DNA from: Candidatus Thermoflexus tengchongensis
Lineage (GTDB): Bacteria > Chloroflexota > Anaerolineae > Thermoflexales > Thermoflexaceae
Direction of reading: 5' to 3'
DNA: 64,000 nt
Assembly (NCBI GenBank): GCA_016842085.1
Contig: JAEVEX010000063.1
Span: forward strand, 1 to 64,000
Below the pieces are notes generated by a model, which was given only the letters and a program-made list of their open reading frames with translations, searched no databases and was not told where the DNA came from. Position numbers and translations under genes: made by a program. Shown in pieces: positions 52,186 through 61,660 of this stretch. The stretch's first letter is position 1; the number at the start of each line of letters is the position of its first letter.

Positions 52186-52866
52186 ATGGGGTTCGTGAAG
52201 ATCTGCGGGATCACGGGTCTGGAGGATGCGCGGATGGCGATCGAGGCAGGGGCGGATGCCCTGGGCTTCGTCCTTTACCCGAAGAGCCCCCGCTTCATCC
52301 CTCCAGAGCGGGCGGCTGCGATCGCCGCTTCCGTCCGCCGGGAAGCCCCCCATATCCGGCTGGTGGGAGTGTTCGTCAACGAGCCGATCTCCCGGGTGCG
52401 AGCGCTGATGGCGTGCATCGGTCTGGATTGGGCCCAGCTCCATGGGGAGGAGCCTCCTGAGATCGTGGCCGCCCTGGCCGATCGCGCCTATAAGGTCCTG
52501 CGCCTGCGGGTTCGGACTGCCGATGGGATCCCGATGGATCTCCCGGATCCGGAACGCTATCGGAGTCGGCTGCCCGACGGGCCGACGCTGGGGGTAGATG
52601 CGTGGCACCCGACGGCGTATGGAGGAACCGGTCAGCGGGCGGACTGGGAGGTTGCGGCGGCATGGGCGCGGACCCATCGGTTGTTGCTCAGTGGGGGGTT
52701 GACCCCTGAGAATGTCGCGGATGCGATCTTTCAGGTCCGGCCATGGGGGGTGGATGTATCATCCGGTGTGGAACGGGAACCGGGGCGGAAGGATCCGGGG
52801 AAAGTATGGGCCTTTGTAACCCGCGCCCGTGAGGCCTTCCAGGGGGTGTTCCCTGGTGGCCGTTGA
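52186..52866 (+). CDS. trpF: Phosphoribosylanthranilate isomerase
   Basis: The 226-residue TIM-barrel opens FVKICGITGLEDARMAIEAG with the catalytic Cys, then DALGFVLYPKSPRFI, VGVFVNEP, LDWAQLHGEEPPE, the catalytic Asp in TLGVDAW and LLSGGLTPENVADAI. WGVDVSSGVEREPGRKDPGK is the phosphate-binding end. ATG 52186 with GAAGGAG ahead was chosen over the in-frame opening at 52111. Confidence 0.95.
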   Translation: MGFVKICGITGLEDARMAIEAGADALGFVLYPKSPRFIPPERAAAIAASVRREAPHIRLVGVFVNEPISRVRALMACIGLDWAQLHGEEPPEIVAALADRAYKVLRLRVRTADGIPMDLPDPERYRSRLPDGPTLGVDAWHPTAYGGTGQRADWEVAAAWARTHRLLLSGGLTPENVADAIFQVRPWGVDVSSGVEREPGRKDPGKVWAFVTRAREAFQGVFPGGR

Positions 52867-52923
52867 TGCGCTGGCTGGATCCACCTGGACGTTCCATCCT
52901 ATCCAGTACTGAGGGGAGTGAGG

Positions 52924-54180
52924 ATGGCTTTCACAGAGAGCGTGAGGGTTCCATGGGTTCTCCCCCCTGTTCAGGAGCGCCGGGGTTATTTCGGGCCTTA
53001 CGGCGGACGATATGTTCCGGAGACGCTGATCCCCGCCCTCGAGGAACTGGAGGCCGCATTCCGTGAGGCCGTGGAGGACCCGGAGTTCCAGAGGGAATTT
53101 GACAATCTTCTGCGCACCTATGTCGGCCGTCCCACGCCGCTGACGGAGGCCCGGCGTCTCGGCGAGGCGGTGGGCGCCCGGATCTTCCTTAAGCGTGAGG
53201 ACCTGGCTCACACGGGGGCCCATAAAATCAACAACGCCCTGGGCCAGGTCCTGCTGGCGAAGCGACTGGGCAAGCGGCGGGTGGTGGCGGAGACCGGGGC
53301 GGGTCAGCATGGGGTGGCCACGGCCACGGCCTGTGCTCTCCTCGGCCTGGAGTGTGTGATCTACATGGGAACAGCCGATATGGCCCGCCAGCGGCCGAAT
53401 GTGTTCCGGATGCAATTGCTCGGCGCGGAGGTGCGCCCGGTGGATGCCGGCTCGCGAACGCTGAAAGATGCGATCAATGAAGCCATCCGGGACTGGGTGA
53501 CGAACGTGCGCACCACCCATTATCTGCTGGGTTCCGCCATGGGGCCCCATCCGTATCCGCTGATCGTCCGCACCTTTCAATCCGTGATCGGGGTCGAAGC
53601 CCGCGCCCAGATGCTGCAGCACTTCGGGCGGCTGCCCGATGTAGCGGTGGCATGCGTGGGCGGGGGCAGCAACGCCATCGGCCTCTTCGCCGCTTTCCTG
53701 GAGGACCCGGTGGAGCTGGTCGGGGTGGAGGCCGGCGGGGAAGGGATCCCGAGCGGCCGCCACGCCGCTCGCTTTGCGGATCGCGAACGGGGGCGGGTGG
53801 GCGTTCTACACGGTGCCCGCACCTTTGTCCTCCAGGATCCGTGGGGCCAGATCCTGGATACCCACTCGATCTCCGCCGGCCTGGATTATCCAGCGGTCGG
53901 CCCGGAGCATGCCTGGTTGCGGGATCGCCATCGGGTCCGATATACGGCGGTCACGGATGCAGAGGCTCTGGATGCGTTTCAGGCGCTGGCCCGGCTGGAG
54001 GGGATCCTGCCCGCCCTGGAATCCGCCCATGCCGTGGCGGAGGCCATGCACCTTGCCCGAGCACGGCCGGGCCTCTGGCTCCTGGTGAACCTCTCCGGGC
54101 GAGGGGATAAGGACCTGGAGACCGTGGCGAAGGCGCTGGGAAGTGGGGAAGCACTGGAGAACCCCGAGCGCTCAGGGTGA
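52924..54180 (+). CDS. trpB: Tryptophan synthase beta chain
   Basis: The 418-residue PLP enzyme has [20 protein letters not shown], the Schiff-base lysine in [58 protein letters not shown] and [20 protein letters not shown]. It is the standard TrpB1 form that works with TrpA. ATG 52924 was chosen over GTG 52918 by ribosome-site spacing. Confidence 0.97.
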   Translation: MAFTESVRVPWVLPPVQERRGYFGPYGGRYVPETLIPALEELEAAFREAVEDPEFQREFDNLLRTYVGRPTPLTEARRLGEAVGARIFLKREDLAHTGAHKINNALGQVLLAKRLGKRRVVAETGAGQHGVATATACALLGLECVIYMGTADMARQRPNVFRMQLLGAEVRPVDAGSRTLKDAINEAIRDWVTNVRTTHYLLGSAMGPHPYPLIVRTFQSVIGVEARAQMLQHFGRLPDVAVACVGGGSNAIGLFAAFLEDPVELVGVEAGGEGIPSGRHAARFADRERGRVGVLHGARTFVLQDPWGQILDTHSISAGLDYPAVGPEHAWLRDRHRVRYTAVTDAEALDAFQALARLEGILPALESAHAVAEAMHLARARPGLWLLVNLSGRGDKDLETVAKALGSGEALENPERSG

Positions 54181-54204
54181 AGCCCGCAAAGGAGAAAGAC
54201 GGGC

Positions 54205-55011
54205 ATGAATGGAATCGAAGCGGTGCGGGAAGCGTTCCGCCAGGCCCGGGCGCAGGGGCGCCCGGCGCTGATCTTTTACTGGCCGGTGGGCTATCCGGAC
54301 CTCGAGGCCTCGATTCGGATTGTGGCGGCCCTGGCGCGGGCCGGTGCCGATCTCATCGAACTGGGCCTGCCGTTCTCCGACCCCCTGGCCGATGGCCCGG
54401 TGATCCAGCGGGCCACGCAGCGCGCGCTGGAGCGCGGAGTACGCACCCCCCACATCCTGGAGGCGGCCGCCCGGCTGCGGGCCATGGGGATCAGGCTGCC
54501 CCTATGCCTGATGACCTACATCAATCCGGTCATGGCCTGGGGGATCTCGCGTTTTCTCACGGAGGCGGTTCAGGCGGGGGTCCAGGGGCTGATCGTGCCC
54601 GATCTCCCGCTTGAGGAAGCGGAGGAGCTCCAGGTCGCGGCCGGCGCGGCGGGTCTGGCCTGGGTGCCCCTGGCGGCCCCCACCACCCCGGACGAGCGGC
54701 TGGCCCGGATCGCTGCGACCGCCACGGGCTTCCTTTATCTGGTTTCCGTGACCGGGATCACGGGGGCGCGGGATCGTTTGCCCGTCGATGTGGTCGCTCA
54801 TCTGCGACGAGCTCGCCGGGCTGCGAACGGCGTGCCGGTGGCTCTGGGCTTCGGGATCTCCCGACCGGAGCATGTCCGGGCGCTGGCCCCGGAGGCCGAT
54901 GGGTTGGTTGTCGGCAGTGCGCTCATCCAGCATGCGGAGGCTTCTGGCTTCGCTCAGGAAGCCCTCCTAACTTTCGCACGGGCGCTCCGGGAAGCCGCCG
55001 AGCCTCTCTGA
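54205..55011 (+). CDS. trpA: Tryptophan synthase alpha chain
   Basis: The 268-residue TIM-barrel has LIELGLPFSDPLADGPVIQR with the catalytic Glu, CLMTYINPVMAWGISRFL, GLIVPDLPLEEAEEL with the catalytic Asp, and FLYLVSVTGITGARDRLPVD. GFGISRPEHVRALAPEADGL and VVGSALIQ bind the phosphate. It releases indole to TrpB. The 3' end of the coding region (about 54955-54996) is repeated downstream in a tandem array. Confidence 0.96.
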   Translation: MNGIEAVREAFRQARAQGRPALIFYWPVGYPDLEASIRIVAALARAGADLIELGLPFSDPLADGPVIQRATQRALERGVRTPHILEAAARLRAMGIRLPLCLMTYINPVMAWGISRFLTEAVQAGVQGLIVPDLPLEEAEELQVAAGAAGLAWVPLAAPTTPDERLARIAATATGFLYLVSVTGITGARDRLPVDVVAHLRRARRAANGVPVALGFGISRPEHVRALAPEADGLVVGSALIQHAEASGFAQEALLTFARALREAAEPL

Positions 55012-55012
55012 A

Positions 55013-55210
55013 CTTTTTGGAGTGCGGCACCTCGGTGCCGCTTTCCATCTCAGGAAGCTCTCCTGGCTTTCGCACGGGTGCTCCGGGAAGCCTTTTTGGA
55101 GTGCGGCACCTCGGTGCCGCTTTCCATCTCAGGAAGCTCTCCTGGCTTTCGCACGGGTGCTCCGGGAAGCCTTTTTGGAGTATGGCACCTCGGTGCCGCT
55201 TTCCATCTCA
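55013..55210. repeat. 79-bp tandem array of trpA tail plus REP-like hairpin
   Basis: The sequence starting CTTTTTGGAGT recurs at 55013, 55092 and 55171, giving an exact 79-base period and 2.5 copies. Each unit joins a hairpin, GCGGCACC-TC-GGTGCCGC (55024-55041, 55103-55120, and a slightly changed copy at 55182-55199), to a 42-base segment nearly identical to the 3' end of trpA (CAGGAAGC...CGGGAAGCC). The last copy covers the corA stop codon. The hairpins, each followed by TTT, may act as terminators for the convergent trpA and corA transcripts. Confidence 0.92.
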
Positions 55211-56170
55211 CAGCCATCCCCTTCGCCGGAAAAAGAAGGCCAGCCCCACGCTGACCGCGGCCATCATCAGGAGCGCCATGGGATACCCCCAGGGCCATTC
55301 CAGCTCCGGCATATACTTGAAGTTCATCCCATAAATCCCCGCGATGAGGGCGTTCGCCATCAGGATGATCGAGGCAATGGTCAGAACCTTCACGATCTCA
55401 TTCAATCGGTTGGACTGGATGGAGAGATAGCTTTCCAGAGCGCCCGAGAGCATATCCCGGTAAAGGTCGATGCTCTCCGTCAGTCGCACCAGCCGATCAT
55501 AAAGATCCTGAAAGTAAGCTATGTCCTCCGGCCGGAAGATCGGCAGCTCCCGTCGGAGCAGGAGGTTGATGACTTCCCGTTCCGGGGCCACCACCCGGCG
55601 TAGCTCCAGCAGCGCTTTCCGCATCTGGAAAACCGCCTCGATCAGGCGCCCATCGGATCCCTCGAACAATCGCTCCTCGATGGTCTCCACCTCCTCGGCG
55701 ATCCGATCCAGGACCGGGAAATAGCGATCCAGGATGGCGTCCAGGAGATCATAAACGAGGCTCCCGGGGGCGATGGGGCGGGGGAACTCCGGGCCGCTCC
55801 AGCGGGCCATGGTGGCCTCTACCTCGGGGATCCGCTGCGGGTGCACTGTGACCAGGTAGTGGGCACCGATGAAAAGATGAACCGGCTGGAGCGACAGCCC
55901 ATTGTCCGGATCATAGTCTACCCTGTAGAAAACCATGAAGTAATAATCCGGGTAGACATCCAGCTTCGGCCGCTCCCGGGCCCGGAAAGCGTCCTCCAGC
56001 GCCAGGGGGTGGAAACCCAGAGCCTCCCGGAGCAGTTGCCGCTCGGCCTCTTCCGGCGGACAGACATCCAGCCAGAGGAACCCATCGGCCTGCGCGATGG
56101 CCCCCCGGAGCGACTCCGGCGTCGCCGGGTCCATTCGCTGGGGACCTGGCCAGACGAAAGCGATCGCCAT
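55208..56170 (-). CDS. corA: CorA-family magnesium/cobalt transporter
   Basis: The 320-residue protein has a large N-terminal cytoplasmic domain (HPLALEDAFRARERPKLDVY; VHLFIGAHYLVTVHP), a long stalk helix and two C-terminal membrane helices. The first ends in the signature YGMNFKYMPEL (GMN motif); the second leads to a basic tail (FFFRRRGWL). The channel takes up Mg2+. It is convergent with trpA across the repeat array. Confidence 0.94.
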   Translation of the reverse strand: MAIAFVWPGPQRMDPATPESLRGAIAQADGFLWLDVCPPEEAERQLLREALGFHPLALEDAFRARERPKLDVYPDYYFMVFYRVDYDPDNGLSLQPVHLFIGAHYLVTVHPQRIPEVEATMARWSGPEFPRPIAPGSLVYDLLDAILDRYFPVLDRIAEEVETIEERLFEGSDGRLIEAVFQMRKALLELRRVVAPEREVINLLLRRELPIFRPEDIAYFQDLYDRLVRLTESIDLYRDMLSGALESYLSIQSNRLNEIVKVLTIASIILMANALIAGIYGMNFKYMPELEWPWGYPMALLMMAAVSVGLAFFFRRRGWL

Positions 56171-56180
56171 GGGGATGCCT

Positions 56181-57248
56181 CTACATCGGCATACGCGTGG
56201 ATACGTTGCCGATCACTTCCGCGACCGCCTGCAGCGCGCGATCGATATCAGTGTCATCGACCCAGTAGTGGGTCACCGCTCGAAAGCGCCGGGGACCCCA
56301 GCGCAGGATCCGAACGCGATGGTCCGCCAGCGCGGCCAGGAACGCTTCATCCTCCAGCGGAAGGCGGGGGTCCAGCTCGAAAATCACGATGTTGGTTTGC
56401 ACCCGATGGACCTCGATCCGGATTCCGGGGATCTCCGCCAGCCCCTCGGCGAGCCATCGGGCCCGCCGGTGGTCCTCGGCCAGCCGATCCACCATCGTCT
56501 CCAGGGCCACCAGCCCGGCGGCGGCGAGCACGCCGGCCTGTCGCATCCCCCCGCCGACCATTTTGCGGACCCGACGGGCTTCCCGGATGAAATCCCGGGG
56601 GCCACAGATCAGGGAGCCAACGGGGGCGCATAGTCCTTTGCTCAAACAAAACGTCACGGTGTCCGCATGGCGGGCCAGTTCCGCCGCTGGGACGCCCAGG
56701 GCGACGGCGGCGTTGAAGATCCGCGCGCCATCCACATGCACCTTCAGGCCGTGGCGATCGGCCAGGGCGCGGACCCGGGCCATATATTCTGGCGACAGCG
56801 CGGCACCCATGCATCGGTTGTGGGTGTTCTCTAGGGCGATCAACCGCGTGCGGGGATGGTGCACATCCTCCGTTCGGATGGCCGCCTCGATGTCTTCCAG
56901 GCGCAGGGTGCCGTCGGGCTGGTTGGGGATCGGGCGGGGATGAATCCCACCGAGAGCGGCCATCCCCCCGACCTCGGAGAGGAAGGTATGGGCCTGGTCG
57001 CCCACGATCACCTCATCGCCCCGCCCGCAGTGGGTGAGGAGGGAGACCAGGTTGGCCATGGTGCCGCTGGCCACGAAGAGCGCGGCCTCCTTCCCCATCC
57101 GTTCGGCGGCGGCTTCCTCCAGGCGCCGCACCGTGGGATCCTCCTCGAATACATCATCCCCCACCTCTGCCCGGGCCATCGCCTCCCGCATGGCCGGCGT
57201 GGGATGAGTGACCGTATCGCTGCGTAAATCGATCCATCCGTTCAGCAT
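56181..57248 (-). CDS. Low-specificity L-threonine aldolase
   Basis: The 355-residue PLP enzyme has DLRSDTVTHPTPAMREAMAR, VGDDVFEEDPTVRRLEEAAA, ALFVASGTMANLVSLLTHC, LENTHNRCMGAALSP, HVDGARIFNAAVALGVP and TFCLSKGLCAPVGSLICG with the Schiff-base lysine. It cleaves L-threonine or allo-threonine to glycine and acetaldehyde. ATG 57248 matches the family start; the longer frame to 57332 is spurious. corA begins 10 bases downstream. Confidence 0.94.
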   Translation of the reverse strand: MLNGWIDLRSDTVTHPTPAMREAMARAEVGDDVFEEDPTVRRLEEAAAERMGKEAALFVASGTMANLVSLLTHCGRGDEVIVGDQAHTFLSEVGGMAALGGIHPRPIPNQPDGTLRLEDIEAAIRTEDVHHPRTRLIALENTHNRCMGAALSPEYMARVRALADRHGLKVHVDGARIFNAAVALGVPAAELARHADTVTFCLSKGLCAPVGSLICGPRDFIREARRVRKMVGGGMRQAGVLAAAGLVALETMVDRLAEDHRRARWLAEGLAEIPGIRIEVHRVQTNIVIFELDPRLPLEDEAFLAALADHRVRILRWGPRRFRAVTHYWVDDTDIDRALQAVAEVIGNVSTRMPM

Positions 57249-57388
57249 CGCAGGGCTCCGGGAACGGATCACGTCCACCTTATGCTTCAGGGTCCCCGGC
57301 TGAAAGGGAAAGGCAGGAGGCCGCGAGGCCACCCCACTGCCGCTTCTGTTCCCAGTTTACGGCACAGGGCCTTCGAAGGAAAAGAGGG

Positions 57389-57823
57389 CTAATCGGGAGC
57401 GGAGGTGGTGGAAAGGCGCAGCCGGCTCTTCTTGATCCATGGATAGCGATCGATAATGTGCTGGCGCATGTAGCGCCCCTTTGAGTCCGCTCGCAGAAGA
57501 TCCTCGAAGACCTCCTGGGGAACCCCAAAATAGAGATACACCCCTTTGTTAAAGGCGACCTCCAGGATGCCTCGCTCCGCGTCGTAACGAACCGCGCTGA
57601 TCATGCTGGAATCCACGCCGATCCATCCCGAAGGAAGACGCCCCACCTCCGGGGGGAGCCCCAGGGCTTCCAGAAGCGGACGCCATTTCCGCAGCGGGGC
57701 GATGGTGAGCACCCCCTCCTCCCCGTGGACCTCCATCCGGATGGATCCATCGGGCATTCCCTTCCAGCGCAAACGCAGCGTGTCGGTTTCTGGATCGTAT
57801 TCCACCCACCCCCAGGTTCCCAT
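57389..57823 (-). CDS. KTSC domain-containing protein
   Basis: The 144-residue protein has an N-terminal part of unknown fold (WGWVEYDPETDTLRLRWKG). A C-terminal KTSC domain follows (VDSSMISAVRYDAERGILEV; GVYLYFGVPQEVFEDLLRAD), found in small proteins and as a tail of lysyl-tRNA synthetases and phage proteins. It has no defined role. A tail SKGRYMRQHIIDRYPWIKK follows. It is separated from the aldolase by 140 bases. Confidence 0.8.
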   Translation of the reverse strand: MGTWGWVEYDPETDTLRLRWKGMPDGSIRMEVHGEEGVLTIAPLRKWRPLLEALGLPPEVGRLPSGWIGVDSSMISAVRYDAERGILEVAFNKGVYLYFGVPQEVFEDLLRADSKGRYMRQHIIDRYPWIKKSRLRLSTTSAPD

Positions 57824-57906
57824 CCAACCCTCCCGTTTTTTCTCTCATGATTCCGTCACCGCTGGTTTCTTCCAGCGGCTGGCCCGGTCGCCTTGCTCGA
57901 AAGCGC

Positions 57907-59061
57907 TCACACGCCCCTGACCCCGTGCCGCACCTGCTCCTGCACTTCCTGGTAAAAGTCCACCACCCGACGGGCGATCTCATCCCAGTCATATTGTCGG
58001 GCCCGACGGCGGCCTGCTTCCCCCATCGATGCCCGAAGGGCTGGATCCCGCAGCACCCGTAAGAGGGCGTCCGCCAGCGCCTCTGGATCCTCCGGGGGGA
58101 CCAGAAAGCCCTGAACGCCGTTTTCGACCACCTCGTTGTAGCCCGGGATATCCGTGGCCACAACCGGGACGCCAGCAGCCATCGCCTCCAGGAGCACGAT
58201 GCCGAAGCTCTCCATGCCGATGGAGGGCGCGCAGAACACGGTGGCGGCCCGATAATAACGGGGCAGCTCCTCATCGGGGACATAGCCGATAAAGCGGACG
58301 TTGCGCAGACGCAGGGCCCAGGCCTGGGCGATGTAAGGGGCCTTCTCCGCCCGGCCGAAGGCACCCACCACCAGCAGGCGGGCCTCCGGGCACCGGGCCT
58401 GCACCCGGGCGAAGGCTTCCAGGAGATACCGCAACCCCTTGCGCCGCTCCAGCCGACCCACAAAGAGGACCGTCGGACGGCCGTCGGCGAGCGGTTCCGG
58501 GGGGCGGAGCTCCGGGTCCGCAAATCGGGCGTAATCGATGCCGTTCGGGATCACCACATAATTCGCCGGGAAGTAGCGCATATGATACTGGCGCGCGGCC
58601 TCGGAGACGGCGATGCATCCGTCCAGCCGCTTGAAAAAGCGTCGCAACAATGGCTTCCCATAGTAATACGTCCGGCTGACCTCCCGATAGGCATGGAAGG
58701 TTCCCACCGCGATGGCTTGCGGCACCAGATCCCGGTGTCGCAGCACCGCGAGCGGGAGCGCCGGGGTCAGGGGTTCGTGGAGGTGAAGCACATCGTAGGC
58801 ACCGGATTGGAGGATCGCTTTGATCCGGCGGTAGAGCCGTGGGGAGAGGGTGATCCGGGCGATGGAGCCGGCGAAGGGAAAGGCGATCACGGAGGCCGAG
58901 GCGTTGATGAATCCGTCCCCACTGGTTCGCCCATCCGACGCTGGAGCGATAATATGGGCTTCATGGCCCAGGCGCTGCAGGCTCCGGGCCAGATGGGCGA
59001 TGTGATTGTTCACCCCGCCGGGCACCGCGAAATCGTAGGGGGATACCAGGGCGATGCGCAT
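57907..59061 (-). CDS. GT4 glycosyltransferase, PimA-like (phosphatidylinositol mannosyltransferase)
   Basis: The 384-residue GT-B enzyme starts MRIALVSPYDFAVPGGVNNH, the acceptor-site form typical of PimA and its relatives. It has HLHEPLTPALPLAVLRH, VIPNGIDYARFADP, LFVGRLERRKGLRYLLEAFA with the donor Arg and Lys, and SIGMESFGIVLLEAMAAGVP with the EX7E motif. PimA adds mannose from GDP-mannose to phosphatidylinositol; a different sugar is possible. ATG 59061 was chosen by homology, not the 79-residue longer frame. An acyltransferase and inositol-phosphate synthase lie just upstream, supporting an inositol-lipid route. Confidence 0.85.
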   Translation of the reverse strand: MRIALVSPYDFAVPGGVNNHIAHLARSLQRLGHEAHIIAPASDGRTSGDGFINASASVIAFPFAGSIARITLSPRLYRRIKAILQSGAYDVLHLHEPLTPALPLAVLRHRDLVPQAIAVGTFHAYREVSRTYYYGKPLLRRFFKRLDGCIAVSEAARQYHMRYFPANYVVIPNGIDYARFADPELRPPEPLADGRPTVLFVGRLERRKGLRYLLEAFARVQARCPEARLLVVGAFGRAEKAPYIAQAWALRLRNVRFIGYVPDEELPRYYRAATVFCAPSIGMESFGIVLLEAMAAGVPVVATDIPGYNEVVENGVQGFLVPPEDPEALADALLRVLRDPALRASMGEAGRRRARQYDWDEIARRVVDFYQEVQEQVRHGVRGV

Positions 59062-59237
59062 CGGCAAAAAGTCCTCGCCGAACCACCGGTAAGGTTCTGA
59101 GGGAATCCGGCCAGCGACCCGGAGGGCTTCCGCCCCCATCCTCCGGAGGTCCGTGAAGGCTGACCTCCTGACCGAAGGCCCATGAGGGGCGGCCCGCCAT
59201 CCCCCGCCCGGCCCCTTAATACGACAACCTATTCGCT

Positions 59238-59265
59238 GTGGGGCAACTGCTTGCAGTTGCCCCAC
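59238..59265. repeat. Perfect 28-base palindromic hairpin
   Basis: GTGGGGCAACTG (59238-59249) pairs exactly with CAGTTGCCCCAC (59254-59265) around CTTG. It lies in the 282-base gap between the acyltransferase and mannosyltransferase genes. There is no T-run. It is a REP-like element of another type than the GGAGTGCGG and GTAGGAG ones. Confidence 0.75.
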
Positions 59266-59343
59266 TTCACGAGCCTCCAGGTGTGGTGGTGGCCCCACTG
59301 GAAGGCCGGGTGCGGCTGTAGGATGAAGGGCAAACGCCCCGGG

Positions 59344-60234
59344 TTATCTCCGAGAAGGGATCCTCCAGATCGGCGTGGTCAGCACCCACTGGTCCGGGGC
59401 CTCCCGAAGGACCCGGGCGAAGATTTCCAGGACCTGAGCGACCAGCCTGTCTCGGTCTTGCTCCGACTTCCCGGCCGGGTGAAGAGGGGGCCAGATCTGC
59501 AGGCGAACTCCCCCTTCCTCCCGCCGGGCAAAGGCGGGGAGCACCGGGACCCCCCGGCGGATGGCCAGCTCCGCGTATCCGTCGGGCAGCCACGCCGCTT
59601 CCCCTAAAAAAGAATACACCCGACCGCTCCCGGTGGTATCCCGATCGATGGCCAGCGCGACGATCCCGCCCTGTTGCAGGGTGCGAAACACTTCCCGCAG
59701 CGCCCCATCGGCGGGGATCAGGCGGAGCCCATGGGCGCCGCGCAGGCGACAGAGATACCGGAACATCGCCGGAGGACGCACGGGCTCCGCAACCGCCAGG
59801 GCCGGGAGCCCGCTGGCCCCCAAAAATTGCAGGCCCCATTCCACGTGGCCGTAATGGGCGCTGACCGCGATCACGCCCCTTCCGGCTTTCCGGGTCCCTT
59901 CCAGGTATTCCCATCCTTCAACCTGGATGTGGGGGAACCACTGGGAGGGATGGCGGCGGGGGGCTTGAAAGAGGTCCACATAATTTTGCCAGAGCAGCCG
60001 GAAGGCCCTGCGGGCCGCCTGGTGCGCCACGGGATCCTCGGAGGAAGTGCCCAGGACATGGGCCAGGTTGTCCCGCAGCCCGGCGGCGGAGGGAAGGAGG
60101 GGATACCAGAAGTCCGCCAGACGGAGCGCCAGATCATGAGCGGTTCGGGGCGGCAGCGCCTGCGCCACCGCCCCGAGACCCCGGAAAAGCCCATAGACGA
60201 TCCAGGCGAGGGCTTCAGACCCCACGTCCGGCAA
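59344..60234 (-). CDS. Lysophospholipid acyltransferase family protein (PatA/HtrB-like)
   Basis: The 296-residue protein has the LpxL/HtrB/PatA fold: [20 protein letters not shown] carries the HX4(D/E) catalytic pair, [19 protein letters not shown] is the third block, and [15 protein letters not shown] the fourth. In actinobacteria PatA acylates mannosylated phosphatidylinositol and is encoded beside PimA and an inositol-lipid synthase; the same company is seen here. The gene overlaps inositol-phosphate synthase by 20 bases, so they are translationally coupled. A lipid A acyltransferase role is unlikely, as Chloroflexota lack LPS. Confidence 0.85.
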   Translation of the reverse strand: MPDVGSEALAWIVYGLFRGLGAVAQALPPRTAHDLALRLADFWYPLLPSAAGLRDNLAHVLGTSSEDPVAHQAARRAFRLLWQNYVDLFQAPRRHPSQWFPHIQVEGWEYLEGTRKAGRGVIAVSAHYGHVEWGLQFLGASGLPALAVAEPVRPPAMFRYLCRLRGAHGLRLIPADGALREVFRTLQQGGIVALAIDRDTTGSGRVYSFLGEAAWLPDGYAELAIRRGVPVLPAFARREEGGVRLQIWPPLHPAGKSEQDRDRLVAQVLEIFARVLREAPDQWVLTTPIWRIPSRR

Positions 60235-61297
60235 TGAAATCCTCCACCATTTGCCGCGCGATGTGATCCGGGAATTGCCTGGGCGGCGATTTCATAAAGT
60301 AGGCAGAGGGACCGATCAGGGCACCCTTCAGCCCGCGGTCCAGGGCGATCTTCGCGCAGCGCACCGCGTCGATCACCACCCCGGCCGAGTTCGGGCTGTC
60401 CCATACCTCCAGCTTCGCCTCCAGGTGGATCGGCGCCCCGCCGAAGGTGGTCCCTTCGATTCGAATGTAGCACCACTTGCGATCCTGGAGCCAGGGCACG
60501 TAGTCGCTGGGGCCGATGTGGATGTTCTCCGGCGGCAGCTCGTAAGGGATCAGGCTGGTCACCGCGCTGGTCTTGGAGATCTTCTTGGATTCCAGACGCT
60601 CCCGCTCGAGCATGTTCAGGAAATCCGTGTTCCCCCCGAAGTTCAGCTGATAGGTTCGCTCGACTTTCACACCCCGCTCGATGAACAATTGCGTGAGCAC
60701 CCGGTGCAGGATGGTGGCGCCCACCTGGGATTTCACATCATCCCCGATGACGGGGAGGCCAGCTTCCTCGAACCGTTGCTGCCAGTAGGGCTCCCGGGCG
60801 ATGAAGACCGGGATCCCGTTGACGAAGGCACAACCAGCATCCAGCACCTGTTCCACATACCATTTGGTGGCTTCTTCACTGCCCACGGGGAGGAAATTCA
60901 CCACCACATCGGTGCCCGTGTCTCTCAGGATCCGCACGATGTTGTCGGTAGGGCCGGGAGCTTTGCGGATGATGCCCGAGAGATAACGGCCGATCCCATC
61001 ATGGGTCATGCCCCGGTAGACTTTCACCCCCAGCTTCGGGACATCCGCAAACTTCAGGGTGTTGTTGGGCGGGGTGAAGATGGCTTCAGCCAGGTCTTTG
61101 CCGACTTTGTTTACATCGATGTCAAAGGCGGCCGTGAACTCGATGTCCCGCACGTGATAGGGGCCCAGCCGCACGTGCATCAGGCCGGGGACGAAGGCGT
61201 CGTCGGGGACATCGCGGTAATACCACACCCCCTGCACCAGAGCGGAGGCGCAGTTCCCCACGCCGATGATGGCGACACGTACTTTGCGGTCGGCCAC
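60215..61297 (-). CDS. Myo-inositol-1-phosphate synthase
   Basis: The 360-residue protein begins [20 protein letters not shown] (NAD-binding GxGxxA fold). [58 protein letters not shown] and [20 protein letters not shown] are the family's order. It converts glucose-6-phosphate to inositol-1-phosphate. GTG 61297 with AGGAGG ahead is the start. It is the first gene of the apparent set for inositol-based lipids, or could feed inositol phosphate osmolyte synthesis (di-myo-inositol phosphate) as in hyperthermophiles. Confidence 0.93.
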   Translation of the reverse strand: MADRKVRVAIIGVGNCASALVQGVWYYRDVPDDAFVPGLMHVRLGPYHVRDIEFTAAFDIDVNKVGKDLAEAIFTPPNNTLKFADVPKLGVKVYRGMTHDGIGRYLSGIIRKAPGPTDNIVRILRDTGTDVVVNFLPVGSEEATKWYVEQVLDAGCAFVNGIPVFIAREPYWQQRFEEAGLPVIGDDVKSQVGATILHRVLTQLFIERGVKVERTYQLNFGGNTDFLNMLERERLESKKISKTSAVTSLIPYELPPENIHIGPSDYVPWLQDRKWCYIRIEGTTFGGAPIHLEAKLEVWDSPNSAGVVIDAVRCAKIALDRGLKGALIGPSAYFMKSPPRQFPDHIARQMVEDFIAGRGV

Positions 61298-61660
61298 GGT
61301 TGAACCTCCTGGAATGGGATGAGGGATCTTCAGGGGGCGGGAAGGATGATCCGTATGGTCCCTCCCATCCCCCATTTCTCTCCCATAGAGATTTGTGGAG
61401 CGCCGGGTTGTGAGCGCCCCCGCAGCTCCGGAAGGGTGCGGAGGAGGCGGTTTGTCCTCCCGATCCGCGCCCGGCCGCGCAGCTTCTAATCATAACGCAA
61501 CTGGCCGTGCGGGTCGTTCCCCCCGGGGGTAAGCCCGGCGGTCTTATGTCGCTCCGACGATTTTCACCGGGTGCGGGCTGCCTTCGGCCGGTCTGGATGC
61601 GGCGGAAGCTCCGCCGGAGGAAGCGTCCCGTCGGATCGGGCGAGGTCGCCGTGATGGTCC
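61298..61660 (-). other. Intergenic region between murJ and the inositol-phosphate synthase gene
   Basis: About 360 bases without a gene. A possible -10 box TATGAT (minus strand, 61494-61489) lies about 190 bases before the synthase start, with no good -35. A short GC hairpin (GGCGGA/TCCGCC at about 61606-61619) is seen near the murJ end. Confidence 0.4.
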
